From Parietichytrium sp. I65-24A (Eukaryota > Sar > Bigyra > Thraustochytrida > Thraustochytriidae), in contig BLSF01000049.1 in NCBI GenBank assembly GCA_012862575.1, positions 1 through 64,000 of the forward strand: DNA of 64,000 bases, given 5' to 3'. Shown piece after piece: positions 10,120 to 21,128 of this stretch (position 1 is the stretch's first letter; each line of letters opens with the position of its first letter). Made by a program: the position numbers and the translations under genes. The notes below the pieces were generated by a model, which was given only the letters and a program-made list of their open reading frames with translations, ran no database searches and had not been told where the DNA came from.

Positions 10120-10522
10120 ATGCAGCGCGCATTGGCTACCTCCGTTTTCAGGGCCAGCTTGGCCAGACGTGCTCCACTCGCACGCACCGTAAGTTGTGTC
10201 AGGCGTGGTGTATGAAAGGATGGATGTCTCTCGGAAGGCGAAAGAGAGGGAGAGTGGAAGATTGAGTTGCTGACATCAGGGGTGACTCCGACCGCAGGCT
10301 GTGGCAAACTTCTCCGTGGAGGGACATGGCGAGTTCGAGAAAAGAAGGAAGGCTGCTGAGGACCAGTACTTCAAGCAGTTGAACGAACAGCAGAGGAAGG
10401 CGTACGGCGAGAAGCTCCACGAGAAGGAGCTTCGCTCGCTCCTGAACATCCTCCCGGCTAACCACAACCTTAGCCCAGACGTCCTCCACGAGATCCTTTT
10501 GTGGAAGCACAAGGAGGCATAA
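10120..10522 (+). CDS. Mitochondrial ATPase inhibitor (IF1/IATP)-like protein
   Basis: Exons 10120-10188 and 10298-10522. The intron 10189-10297 has donor GTAAGT and acceptor GACCGCAG and joins in phase 0. The 97-residue product starts with a textbook mitochondrial presequence (MQRALATSVFRASLARRAPL: Arg-rich, no acidic residues), all within exon 1. Exon 2 encodes the IATP-type block FEKRRKAAEDQYFKQ followed by a charged helix (KAYGEKLHEKEL). IF1 proteins bind the F1-ATPase at low pH and block ATP hydrolysis. About 30 residues after the helix (LLNILPANHNLSPDVLHEIL) are not typical of IF1, and I cannot say what they do. The start codon sits directly on a (GAAA)n tract. The family call rests on one motif and targeting. 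Confidence 0.65.
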
Positions 10523-10777
10523 ACAGTCATGCATCCATTTCACACCCTTTCAGAGTCTCCGGCAAAGCTCTCTCGTAGAATCCTTTTCTTGGAAACACCG
10601 AGGACGAAAGCAAGTAAATAATTTGGTTTTTTTCTCTTTGATTGAGTTGAGGCATGAGTTGACTGTGAGCCTGGATCCAATATCTCGGTCTCGCTACAAA
10701 ATTATGCTATCAAGAAAAGCTTACACACGTTACAAATAGACCAGAGACAAGGTTCTCAGACTGCGCGTTCAGAGCAT

Positions 10778-12060
10778 TCAGTTTGAAGAGCTCATTGGAG
10801 CAGGGGGCTGAGCGCGCGTGGCTGCCGGAACCTTTTCCCGGCCCATGGCTTCAACAGGCCTTTCAGAGGCGTTTTGCGCATTGTCTTCTTCTCCATCAGT
10901 GGCAGGCTCGCAGCCCCACAGCAAAGCAGCGTCAGCCAATGTAAAGAGGCGATCGCATGCGCCTTCGTACTGGATAGCGGTGGAGCCTGCGGCGATGCCG
11001 TACCTAGCAGCTTCCTCCAACGGCTCGCCCTTGACAATCTTACCAAACAAAAAGCCTGCTCCCACCAAAATGGGCGTGTGTTAGCACCTGGACAGCGTGC
11101 TTGCAAGAGGACGAGAGGGGGAACTTACCTGCGTTAAACGCGTCTCCAGCGCCAGTGCTGTCTACCATAGTGACCTGGGGAGCAGGAATGCGGGCAATGC
11201 GCTGGGAACCCGTGTTTGTAGCAATCCTGACACCCTCGGCGCCGCAGGTCATCAGAACTGCGCCGTTCTGACGAACCTTGCTACTCAGCCAGAGAAGCGC
11301 ATCATCTAGCTCTGTCTCTCCCGTGATGCCAACTGCCTCAGTCTCGTTTGGCAGAAAGTAGTCAACTCGAGAAAGCAGCTCAAGCAGCATGTTGTCCCCG
11401 GAGCCATTTGCTGGCCGGCCCCACAACTCTGCCGCATCGTAGTTGGTGTCAAGGCTGACAGTGAGGTTGCCGTTTGCTTCGCGAAGCACATCGATAATCT
11501 CACACAAAGAAGGCTGCAGCTTTGGGATTGAAAAGTATCCACCGATATGTACATGATTTGCTTCTTTGAGTGCGTCCATTTGAATATGCTCTTTGCCGTA
11601 CACCCCCATCGCCCCAATGCTAGTCATAAACGCGCGGTCCTAATGAGGTACAACACACATATCATTCTCGCGGATCAGCAATCCAAGAAGCACACAGATT
11701 ATACAACTCAACCATACGTACCTTCGGGCCGGAGATAACCATACACACCGCGCTCGGGACGTCCTTGTCGCCAAAGTCCGCCAGCACCATCTTCGAGCCC
11801 GCACTTGCATGCTTTTCTCTCAGCACCTCGCACCACATATCCCTTCCGAGTGCGGAGTGAAACTCAACCGCCCATTTATCGCCCTCATGCTCCTTCGCCA
11901 CATTCGCCAGTTGGCACGCCGTGTTAGACGCAGACCCTCCCGACTTGACCGACACGCCTCCGCGAAGCAGCACATCACCGCCCCAAGTGGGCAGCTTCTC
12001 TCCCGCCACCGGGCAGTACAGGTCCACAAAGGCGTCTCCGATCACTGCGATCTTTCCCAT
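10778..12060 (-). CDS. pfkB-family carbohydrate or nucleoside kinase
   Basis: Three exons: 12060-11722, 11639-11129 and 11055-10778. Introns are 11640-11721 (GTACGT..TTAG, phase 0) and 11056-11128 (GTAAGT..GCAG, phase 1). The product has 375 residues. It starts MGKIAVIGDAFVDLYCPV, has the first pfkB signature in GGSASNTACQLAN (about 41-53) and the second in DSTGAGDAFNAGF, whose GAGD holds the anion hole and catalytic Asp. Intron 2 cuts inside this second signature (GAGDAFNA-G). Substrates in this fold include ribose, fructose, adenosine and related molecules; the sequence alone does not decide. The C-terminal tail of about 45 residues (acidic, then Pro/Ala-rich) is extra. The 5' leader is CT-rich on the plus strand, so purine-rich on the coding strand. 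Confidence 0.9.
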
Positions 12061-13213
12061 CTTTGGCGCTTTCCTTCTCTCTCCTCTTTCCTCTATCCTC
12101 TCTCCTGCGTCCACCACTATCTCGCCGGCCTGCGCTCTCCTCTGCGCTATAATGCCTGCGTAACTGAAAGTAACTGAACCTTGTAACCGACAGTGGTGAT
12201 GGGAACGAGGACGCCTGTTCTTGAATACCCAAAACACAAAATGTTACTGTCAACGCTTAGTAACTCTACCATACCATCTGGCTATTCTACTAATACCATT
12301 AACCATATACACCCTACACAGATCTATTTCAGGTATGGTATTCTTATAGGCCGGTTAGGAAGGCGTCCGACGCTCTTCCCTGTAGCACTGTTTAGGAGCA
12401 AGCTATCGGACCGAAGTTCCTACGGGGGAACTGAGATGGGACACACCTGACTGACCAGATGACGTCATCCTTAAATGAAATTAATCCTGCCTATATTTAG
12501 CTGACTCGCGAAGACTCGGAGTGAGCGAGCGTAACGACTACCATGACGTTGAGGAGCTGGAGCACTCGGCAAGTTTCAAGGGTTGTACGGGATAACCTTA
12601 GAGCATTTGGTAGCATACACCAGGGAGCCCGGTGATATGATACTAGCTAGCTAGTAATAGCTAAAGGTTGATTGTAGTAGTACTGAGTACTGCATAATGT
12701 GAGAAGTTTTACGCACAGTAAGCTCAGAGTTGAAGACTCTTCAACCAAAATTCCGAAATGAGTTGTGAACCCTGCGTTCAAGTAGCTAGTAGCTAGAGAG
12801 CTGCTCATCACTCTCAGAAGTTCCGGGGAATAAAGTGTAGGGAAAATGTAGGAGCTTACAGTTTGTGCAGAAAAGGTTTTTTCATCATTTGATCAAGATC
12901 GAAAAGATCAAGATCGAAAACGTGGAGGATTGTCCGTTATTTAGTTGAAATCATGATAATGCATATCGTGATAATGCATATCGTGATACGCCGCTCCAAG
13001 CCGCGTGCGTAAAACGTTAAAACCAATTGCGCTTGGCTCTTGGCGAAGCTCATAAAGCTCATGACCATTTCGTCGTAAATTCCGACGCGTTGAAGCTGCG
13101 GTTCCACATGGTTCCACATTCAATGGTCAGCAAGGCACATGTGCATAAAACCTTGTGGTTGATTGATTGATTGATTGATTGATTTTTTGATCAAGATTTA
13201 CTATTCCCCAAGT

Positions 13214-13260
13214 GAAGCCACGAAGTGCATCGTAAACAAACCCTATCGGAAGGTTGGGTG
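13214..13260 (+). repeat. Dispersed intergenic element, copy 1
   Basis: This 47-base stretch starts GAAGCCACGAAGTG and ends AACCCTATCGGAAGG plus TTGGGTG. It matches 31568-31615 except for three or four central bases and one near the end. It is noncoding in both places. Confidence 0.8.
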
Positions 13261-13782
13261 AAACTCTTCACCAAAATATCTTTCGCGGAACGCAAACTCA
13301 CGAGCTTCCCAATAAGGTATTCACTACTATTCACTAGCTATCAATTGACATTAGAAAACATCGCTATCAAAGAACCTCTGAGAAAAGCTACACACTTTCT
13401 ATAGCAGCGCCACAGAATCGCGGAAGCTGCCTCGATCCTGTGGTTCTTCCTATTAGAGCTTAGGTGCTGAGTACTTGTGAGGGAGTTGCCTACTACTAGT
13501 ATGAGCTAGTATACGAGCTAGTCGTCCCTGACGAAGAACGTCCACCAAAAAGCCAGGGACTCTTAACGCGAAGCGCTAGCCGGGCGTATGCCCGTTCAAA
13601 ATCTACCAGCTTTCTTGTTGAATCCTGGGAGAGAAAGAAAGAAAGAAAGAAAGAAAAGAAAATGCAAATGCACCCCGGAACGCAGCAGACCCCGAACGTG
13701 GGCGAGACGGGGAGTACGCAAGCAAAGTGCGCGAGCAGCCGCACGCGTCTGGTGCGTCGTGGGCGCGTGGGCACAGCGCTCT

Positions 13783-13812
13783 CCAAACGCCAAACGCCAA
13801 ACGCCAAACGCC
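13783..13812. repeat. (CAAACGC)n short tandem repeat
   Basis: Four consecutive CAAACGC heptamers upstream of the orphan gene at 14122. Confidence 0.8.
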
Positions 13813-14121
13813 CGGGGCCACTTGCTTGCAAGTTTCAAGTTTCCAAGGATTTCCAGGATTTCCAGGGCGGTCTGGTCCAAGAAAGAGAGGTGGGGCGAGC
13901 TGTGATTTGAGGCGGCGGAGGAGCGGCTGGAGAGCGATTGTAATCGCATTGGAAAGAGAGAAAGCTGTGGAAGGGAATATTGAAAGTCTCACGACGATCG
14001 TTCGGCAGCGCGAACGGATAAGGACGGTTTTCAGAAGGACACGCCTGTGGGTCTGTAAATTGGTGTATTTGTGGACTTGTGCAATTTTGCACTCAGTGCA
14101 GCCGGCGAGGCGACGGGCGCA

Positions 14122-15867
14122 ATGGAGTACCCGATGCGAGAGGGGCTGGCTGGGTGTGAGCTCAAGATAGGGCAGCAGCTTCAGCAAGGAGGGCCTACCG
14201 TGCATAGTCCGTGGTCAGGAGCGTCGCTCGCCTCGGCGGAGTCCGTTGCGTCGTTAGATGTGGCGCAAGATACTTACGATGGCCAAGAGTCGCCGGGGAG
14301 CAAATGGGTCGCTCACGCTGGGCAGAAGCGATTGGCCGCGTGGGATAGCGCTGGAGGGCCTCCAAAGGCAAACAGGAGAGTTCGGAGTGTGGATCAAGCT
14401 CTGGAAGGGCTCCAGCTCCCTGACTTGAGCAAAGCAGACGAAGCGCGACCCAGCGGTCCGCTCAAAATTCTTGCGGAGGTTCCGCTTGACCCGTTCTGGT
14501 GCCCGCTCACGACAACAAGCCTCCCTGGTCTCTTCTTGCGAGAAGTGTCAAATTTGGACAATGCAGGACTTAGTGCAGCAGAAGTGCAAAAGAATCTGAG
14601 CCCTGCTCTGCGCGCATGGCTACAGCGAAGGAGGGACGTGCTTACCTTTGTTTTACGCGGCATGAGTGCAGTATCGATGGAATCCGACGCGCTTTCTTGG
14701 GCTTGGCAGCTTGCGGGGGTTCAGGAGTTCATGGCCGTTCCTCTGGGCCACCATTGGTGTCGAAGCCAATCAATAGACGCGTACATTGTGGACGCCCTCA
14801 AGAGAGCACAGTACATTGACCACATGCTGATGTCGTTCGAAGTTCCTCCCGTTCAGTTCTCATGGTATAGAGCTTTTCCTGTGGTGAAAGTATTCATTTC
14901 TGACTCTTTCTTGTTCGAGGCCCATGCAGGGATCTCCTCTTGGCTCGACGAGATGCATCGCAAGGCGAAGGCATCCTTCGACAGACTTAAAGTGTTGGGT
15001 TACCCTTTAGACTGTCGGCGGTGGGAAAGCGAGGCCCCAGACTTGTATCGAGCGTTGTTTTCGAACTCATTCTACGAAGTGTATCCATCGATTTGTCACG
15101 ATCTAGTCCTTGAGAAAAAGATGGAAACGTTTAAAAGTTCCTATCCTGTAACGTGGTTTGAGAAACAAGGGTTTCGGACCTTTTTCCAGTATCCTGGCCT
15201 TGGGCATTGCGGAACTTTCAAATTTGACGTTGAAAATGCCGCTCTCAGGCTATTTAAAAGGCGGCTGGACGCCGGAGAGCCCATCGAAGCTTCGGTACAG
15301 CGTGTCCATCAAGATATCGCCGGGCCAGGCCGATTGCTCTCGCAATGGTACGAAACCCTGTCTCAAAATTCCAACCTCGTTCAGAGATTTCTTGAGGGAC
15401 TTTCCCTGACGCTGTCTACTCACTCGTTCTACTTTCCCACCACGGATGAGCTTAACAATGTCTTTGTCAGGCTTGATCTTAAAGCTCAGCATTCCCTAGG
15501 ACCTTACACTCGTGCACTTGGCTCCTTGCTGGAAAACATTTTCAAAGGGAGATCGACCGTGCGGGATCTGGTCGAATTTCAATCCGCCGTGCGAGTTTAC
15601 TCGAGCAGGTTGCGATTGCTCAACACGGAAATTGTCAATGCGGATTACGTTGTCCCTTTCAATGACGTGCTGAGGGCATATTTGGAGGAATTTGTAGATT
15701 CCGGCGGGGAGTCAATCGATCCTTTTGGTAAGCTCTGCCCAGCCAATTTGCATCTAGTCACAAGCTACTTAAACAGGTCGAGTCAGTTGTCGCTGGCTCG
15801 AGCCTCAAGGGTTTGTGGCGCTCGGCTTTCTGTCGAGTATATCTTGTCGTACTTTTCGAAGGCGTAA
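14122..15867 (+). CDS. Orphan 581-residue protein
   Basis: A single long frame with ordinary codon use. The first ATG is 14122 (MEYPMREGLAG); the frame extends upstream only through non-ATG codons. The first 125 residues are low in hydrophobics (Gly, Ser, Ala, Gln) and probably disordered. From about residue 130 the protein is a continuous alpha-rich globular region with many Leu, Phe, Trp and Tyr (for example PLDPFWCPLT, LGHHWCRSQSIDAYIVDAL, FQYPGLGHCGTF). There is no signal peptide, membrane span, or nucleotide or metal motif. I do not recognise the family. An intronless structure and good folding potential argue that the gene is real. Confidence 0.75.
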   Translation: MEYPMREGLAGCELKIGQQLQQGGPTVHSPWSGASLASAESVASLDVAQDTYDGQESPGSKWVAHAGQKRLAAWDSAGGPPKANRRVRSVDQALEGLQLPDLSKADEARPSGPLKILAEVPLDPFWCPLTTTSLPGLFLREVSNLDNAGLSAAEVQKNLSPALRAWLQRRRDVLTFVLRGMSAVSMESDALSWAWQLAGVQEFMAVPLGHHWCRSQSIDAYIVDALKRAQYIDHMLMSFEVPPVQFSWYRAFPVVKVFISDSFLFEAHAGISSWLDEMHRKAKASFDRLKVLGYPLDCRRWESEAPDLYRALFSNSFYEVYPSICHDLVLEKKMETFKSSYPVTWFEKQGFRTFFQYPGLGHCGTFKFDVENAALRLFKRRLDAGEPIEASVQRVHQDIAGPGRLLSQWYETLSQNSNLVQRFLEGLSLTLSTHSFYFPTTDELNNVFVRLDLKAQHSLGPYTRALGSLLENIFKGRSTVRDLVEFQSAVRVYSSRLRLLNTEIVNADYVVPFNDVLRAYLEEFVDSGGESIDPFGKLCPANLHLVTSYLNRSSQLSLARASRVCGARLSVEYILSYFSKA

Positions 15868-16105
15868 AAGGAGAGATTTTGTGTCTGCGGTGGCCCAAAC
15901 ATTTGGATTAGTACCCGACTCAATTTGAGAAAGACCATCCTTTGCATCGCCTCACTCAATCCGTTGAAACTTGTAGCTCGTATTTATTTTTTCTCTCGCA
16001 AATAAAATCAAACTTAAAAACTGTACTGCTCTGAAAAAAATCGTTGTTATTCAGACAATTATATAGTAACGACATGTGCTGTATTGAAGGTCCATCGGTG
16101 CTTGC

Positions 16106-17362
16106 CTACAAATTGCCCTTCTTTCTCTGCTTGTCAAATTGTTGAAACCCATAAATAGCAAAGTTCCCCATCACCGGGGTTCCCTGGCCAACAGCCTCGG
16201 CGAACTGTGACGAAGCTTGTCCTGTCGCTGCTCTTGCAGCGATACCTTGCAAAATCACAGCAGTTTTCCACCAGTAGAACGCCAAGTAGTACCATACGTA
16301 CTCAAGCTCCGCTGAAAAGTCCAGAGCCGGCCGACGCTTGGAGCAATACAACTTGACAAGTTCAGATCCTGAAGGGATGCCAAGCTCAGCGGCTTCTTTT
16401 TCGGAGATGTTGATCATCAACGATGCCATATCCCGCTCCCCCTTGTTGCCGTTCTTCATGTCTGGCAAATACAAAGGTGACATGCAGTTACTCAGGTCAG
16501 CGCCGTAGTGTCCGATCGTGCTCATCTCCCAGTCAATAACGGCGATGACGCGGGGTTCGGTTGGGTGAAAAATGCAGTTATCCCTGTGTACGCCTCCACA
16601 CTGGTTAGTGATCTCCTCTTGGTTTTCAAAATCAAGGTCTCTTCCCTGTCCATCTATATTCTGCATCTCGCAAACTTACAGCTTGTAGTCACCGTGCGTG
16701 ATGCCAATGCTATCAGGCGGCTGATCCTGAATCAGGCGCTCTCCAATGCGCGCAAATTGCGGAATCTTTGGCACCTTGTCATTGTCGACAGCTTCCTGTG
16801 CAGCGGAAACTTTGCTAAGAGTCTTCACTTGGCGCTCAAAGTAGCCCCCAGCGCGCCCGTACCCCTCCAAGCCAATCGATGCATAGTCCACGTTGTGAAT
16901 CTTTGCTAGTGTCTCGAGAAGCGACTTCCAGCACTGCTCGCGCTCGGCTTTAGGGAGCTGGCGGAGCGATGCGTCCTTAAATATCCTTCCTTTGCAAAAC
17001 TCCATAATGTAAAATGCCTTGCCAATCACGCTCTCGTCCATGCACAGGTGGTACATGGTCGGCACTGGCACGTCCGTCTTATTTAGGGCCTTCATAATCT
17101 CATACTCCCTGTCTATGCGGTGCGCAGTCTTGCTGATGATTGTTCCTGGAGGCTGTTTGCGCAACACAAAAGACCTTCCATTCCCATTCTCGCAATGAAT
17201 AAGAAACGTCGGATTGCTCTGCCCATGCCCAAACTGCTGCACCTTGAGCGGCCCTTTGAACCACTCCAGCCCAGCGTTCTCCGCGAGGTACTTTTCCAGC
17301 TTGCCCGCGTCGAACACATGCTGCGACCGCACCGAGGTCACGTCCTTGTCTGTGGATGCCAT
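16106..17362 (-). CDS. APH-fold phosphotransferase, ACAD10/11 kinase-domain type
   Basis: Exons 17362-16680 and 16583-16106. The intron 16584-16679 (GTAAGT..ACACAG, phase 2) restores the motif HGDYKLDN exactly across the junction. The product is 386 residues. It has QFGHGQSNPTF (glycine loop), FVLRKQPPG (ATP-binding Lys), EFCKGR, the Brenner box HGDYKLDN (catalytic Asp) and IDWEMSTIG (metal-binding Asp). This order matches the stand-alone or N-terminal kinase domain of ACAD10/ACAD11, which phosphorylates 4-hydroxyacyl-CoA before dehydration. No acyl-CoA dehydrogenase domain follows, and I see no peroxisomal C-terminal signal. Substrate is inferred from family only. The plus-strand frame read across this gene is a shadow. 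Confidence 0.9.
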
Positions 17363-17893
17363 CTCCCGCGCTCTCTACACCCTAATCCCTACTTATACGC
17401 TCCGCAACACTCTTCTAGATATGGCCGCACTTGCTAGCTCTGTCCGTTTCTTGTCCCTTGTCCCTTCTCGCCCAATACGCAACACGCAACTTGCAATACT
17501 TCAAGCTCTGCGGCTGCTCCTGACAAGTCCAACTTTCTTGTGCTTTCATTTGAGATTGATTTCAAGAACAATAAGTTATCATAGTTATTACTTCAGCGAG
17601 TGACTATTGGGCACTACTGTTTGCGATAGTACGTGTGAGTCCGACACTCTTGCGGCTAGCACGAGATAGAGCGCTCGATAAGACTCTTGCTGTCGGAACT
17701 AGTACTCGGTAGCCTAAGTGACAATGAGAAGTAGGGGGGAGATGCTAACTAGGAATAGGGGGAAAGTGTAAGATCGCTGTGGGCACGAATAAATCCACGC
17801 AATCTTGTTAGCGCAGGTGCTGAGAGTATTGTAGTCGTGCAGCTATCAAGCGAGATAGTAGGGACTAAAGTGCACCACGTCCTCAATCATTCG

Positions 17894-17924
<31 letters not shown>

Positions 17925-18393
17925 GCATGTCCGATGGGCAGTGGGGCAAGTGAAATGCGTCGCTGTTTCTGACGGCATCGGCATTTCTAACTATTCTTGA
18001 ATTGAAGTGTGCCATGAAGTGAGTAGCAGGTGCTTCGACTGGTCTGAAACGTCGGGATTTCTGGAATTCACTAACGTCTCGGTGTCAGAATAGTCAGGAT
18101 GCGAGCGAGGAGACTCGAGGCAGCTCGAGGCTGAAAGATCGGAATAGGGACCAATGTGTAAAATCATCATTCACTGGGGCACTGTGGTACTCGAGTACCG
18201 GTACTGGCACTACACTATCTACACTACAAAGGATTGCAAAAAACTATTGGGTTGGCTGTGATTGACAGTGAGAAAAACCTGAATTCTGAATTCTGAAAAA
18301 GTACCGGTACTGTTAAAAAAGTCACGGTCAGGGAAAGAGAGAATAGGACTGGAGAAAAAGAATAATGGAAAAAAAAAGCTTTGTTTAGTCTGT
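17363..18393. other. Intergenic with (GTT)n microsatellite and GTACCGGTAC sites
   Basis: No gene seen. It contains a (GTT)n run (17893-17925), a short CTGAATT array (18278-18297) and two exact GTACCGGTAC palindromes (18195-18204 and 18301-18310). Confidence 0.6.
17893..17925. repeat. (GTT)n trinucleotide repeat
   Basis: About ten uninterrupted GTT units in noncoding DNA. Confidence 0.9.
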
Positions 18394-19902
18394 TTAGTCT
18401 TCGGAAGCCGCCAAGAGCTCCAGATAGTACTGCACGCGATCGAGAAACTCGCCTGGAGCGGATTCCTTGACAGCAGGGTGGGTTGCAGACAACGTCATGG
18501 TAAGCTTGCCTGCCAAAGTGTTGGTGACAAGGGTTGGCATGCGGAAGTGCGGCATGTGTGGGTATCCGAACAGCAAGTCCACCTTCCATGGCCCGTACTC
18601 CACTGGAATGGAAAGTTTGCCCCAGTTGGTGATTGCCACGGAGGAAAGCCTTTCAAAAGTAGGAGGCTGCTCGAAAAAGCCGCCAAGGACCGTTCCAAAA
18701 AGAGCCCCAGCATACTCGAAATCCTTGTAGTGTTTGTTCATGAGCACGCTCCTCCGAATGAAGGCATCTCGGGACACCGGGCCATCCTTGAGGGCGTCTT
18801 CGAAGCTGGCAAGGTACGCCTTTGTGGAAGAAACATTGTAGCCGAGCACTTCTTGAGGCATCGGGGTCTTGTATCTCCGCCTCATGTCACATGCATGTGG
18901 AACGGCAATATTTCGCTGCATCATGTTCATGCAATCAGGTTCGTCTTTCGCAAGATCCCGCACCGCATAGAAAACCGCGGCTCCGATCGCAGACCCCATC
19001 GTGATTTCGTATGAGCGGCACACCTTCAGAATGTCGTGGACGGTGTCGTCTTCTATAACCTTTGTGTAAGCCTTGACGTGACAAGTTTTGTAAATCTCGG
19101 CTGCGGTGATGGTTTTGTCTCCGATCGGGAAGGGAATCATCTTTGGCTCCAAGAGAAGGTGTCTCATGAAGAAGACAAATACACTCCAGGCTTGCACGAT
19201 TCGGTTGGAGAAAAACTCTTTGATCATCACCTCCATCGGGAGCTGCCACTGCAAAGCGGGACCAATCACTTTATCTAGCTCGGTATCGGTAGCATTGGGG
19301 TTCTCTTTCAAGGCTTCCAAGACCATCATCATCTCCTTGAACAGGTTTACCACACTGAGTCCGTCGCAGAACGCATGCTGCATCTGAAGGTAAAAGTCGG
19401 TCTCGCCGTCGGCTTCTAGCATGAAAACTTCGATGGTCAGCTCGCCGACTTTGGGCGGGAGTGGTGCACACTTTGTCATGATCTCCTGGTACATTTCTTC
19501 GCTCGTGCGCTCCAACCAGCCGACTGGGACCTGCGCAAGGTAATTGTCCCTCAGATAGAATTGGTCTGACACTGGGTCATGCTCAACTACACCTCGGAGA
19601 ACTGGGTGCCTACGCTGGAGTGCCTTCCAGGTACGCGCCACATGCTCTCTGTTGAACTTCTCACCCTTGATCCTGCCCAACATGCACACTTTCATGGCGC
19701 CAGCCCTGTCCCTGGAGATCCTCATGATGCCATTCTCGACCCACCCAAGCTCGGTCACCTGCCCAGCAGAAGTCTTGTACCTTTCAGTGGCTGGAATCGC
19801 GCCCGGAAGCCCGCCCTTCTTGCTTCTCATCAACACGAACGCCACCACGGCTCCAAGGACCAGAGCCAGACCGACTGTCACAAGTGCCGCCGCCGCCCAC
19901 AT
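18394..19902 (-). CDS. Membrane-anchored acyltransferase, WS/DGAT or condensation-domain type
   Basis: A 502-residue protein without introns. An N-terminal hydrophobic helix (about residues 3-25) followed by RSKKGG makes a signal anchor. The rest follows the chloramphenicol-acetyltransferase-like fold used by wax ester synthases, alcohol acetyltransferases and NRPS condensation domains. It has KALQRRHPVLRG near residue 95, the catalytic HAFCDG (HxxxDG) near 175, and late conserved blocks VAITNWGKLSIP and LFGYPH. The family transfers acyl groups from CoA to alcohols or amines; here I infer acyl-CoA dependent esterification at a membrane. The usual HHxxxDG second His position is occupied by Gln (QHAFCDG), which is common in alcohol acetyltransferases. 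Substrate is unknown. Confidence 0.8.
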   Translation of the reverse strand: MWAAAALVTVGLALVLGAVVAFVLMRSKKGGLPGAIPATERYKTSAGQVTELGWVENGIMRISRDRAGAMKVCMLGRIKGEKFNREHVARTWKALQRRHPVLRGVVEHDPVSDQFYLRDNYLAQVPVGWLERTSEEMYQEIMTKCAPLPPKVGELTIEVFMLEADGETDFYLQMQHAFCDGLSVVNLFKEMMMVLEALKENPNATDTELDKVIGPALQWQLPMEVMIKEFFSNRIVQAWSVFVFFMRHLLLEPKMIPFPIGDKTITAAEIYKTCHVKAYTKVIEDDTVHDILKVCRSYEITMGSAIGAAVFYAVRDLAKDEPDCMNMMQRNIAVPHACDMRRRYKTPMPQEVLGYNVSSTKAYLASFEDALKDGPVSRDAFIRRSVLMNKHYKDFEYAGALFGTVLGGFFEQPPTFERLSSVAITNWGKLSIPVEYGPWKVDLLFGYPHMPHFRMPTLVTNTLAGKLTMTLSATHPAVKESAPGEFLDRVQYYLELLAASED

Positions 19903-21128
19903 TCTGCTACCTTTTTATCTTCTACAAAACCCTCGTCTCTTGTCCTATCCACAGCTCTTCTGCACTCTCCGCACTCTCTGCACTGCCAGTTCAGCCAAAC
20001 CTTCGACGACCATAAACTACGAAACAAGACCTCGAGCTAAGTATTAATTCTTTGACCTCACCGTCCCACACCTAAATGTCGTCTCTTTCTCTCCAAGCGA
20101 AATTTTCGCCCCGGAGGGAAGATCCCGAAGTAGCACCTTTCCGAGACGCAAAGGAGACACGAAACTCAGACCTGCACCTCCCCACCGCTGTCTCCGCTGC
20201 TCCTGCTTTTTTTCACCTTCCGCCTCTTCGCGCAGAGCGTTGCGACTGAAGAGAAAGAAATCTGTGCGAGAATTCCGTTGTGCCACGTTTCCTGTGTGTC
20301 CGCAAACTGCCCAGAGCTTCCTTACATTTGCTGCACTCTCTGCATACAATCCTCTCTGGACTCTCTGGTGAGGGGAAAATTGCGTTCCGCAGCAGATTGC
20401 ATAGGATCCGGTAGTGGTACCCTAGCGGGATGACGAGTCCTCGTTCCATCCTTCCCTCTGCCAGAAGAACGTCTAATGTTTAAGGTGGAGGGTCTTATGA
20501 ATGAGGGGCGGTAGCACGTGATTATCAAAAGAGTAGGAATTAGGATGTGCTAGTGCAAGGGCAAGGATGCTCATCGAGCGCGTTGTTCGTTATTAGGAGC
20601 ACATCTTCAGAACGTCTCCAGCAGGCTATGATCAAGATTGGTGATGCGCAATACAGGACTTTTCACGCTTTGTTACGCGCAATTCGCGTCACATGTCCCT
20701 CGTCGTTGACTTCTTTTGACCGTTTCCGCCCGCAATAGGACCTTCTAGTCCATGATAAGAACTTTCCTCGTGCAAACCGATTGTCTTCTGAATTATGAGT
20801 TGTGAGTTGTGGGTTGTGAGTTGTGAGAGATGAATTCATCGGTTCTGAAAGTGTCCGCGCAGAGTACGCGGCGAACGACCACATCCGACTAGCCGTTACT
20901 CAACTCATCCAGATTATATGCAGGAGTGGCTCGAGGCCGTTCAGCGCCGCAGAAGATGCTCGTGCGCGGCGAATCTCGCGAGCCAAAGTGAAAAGTGAAC
21001 AAGTGTAAAGTGAAAAGTGAAAAGTTGTACGTGAAAAGTGAAAAGTGAAAAGTTATACGTGAAAAGTGAAAAGTAAGAAGGTGAGAAGGTGAGAAGGTGA
21101 GAAGGTGAGAGAGCGAGGAGCAAAGAAG
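19903..21128. other. Intergenic region between divergent genes
   Basis: No supported gene. The last 130 bases before ATG 21129 are tandem GTGAAAA and GGTGAGAA repeats, purine-rich on the coding strand of the next gene. A GTGAGTTGTGGGTT-like short repeat lies near 20800-20826. Confidence 0.6.
20990..21114 (+). repeat. (AGTGAAA)n and (AGGTGAGA)n leader repeats
   Basis: About a dozen AGTGAAA or AGTGTAA heptamers with TACG spacers, then four AGGTGAGA units, ending just before ATG 21129. Confidence 0.9.

Larger units (their letters stand above)
12061..14121. other. Long intergenic region with mixed short repeats
   Basis: No convincing gene in about 2 kb. It holds two GCATATCGTGATAAT copies (about 12960-12985), an ATTG tetranucleotide run (13160-13184), one copy of a dispersed 47-base element (13214-13260), an AAAG run (13631-13657), a CAAACGC run (13783-13812) and ATTTCCAGG repeats (about 13845-13868). 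Overlapping frames around 13590-14200 are GC-rich shadows. Confidence 0.6.

Noticed and set aside
9701-10192. Plus frame starting MQNKKVRKKAG
   Set aside because: Lys/Thr/Pro-rich low complexity that overlaps the leader and first exon of the IF1-like gene in another frame.
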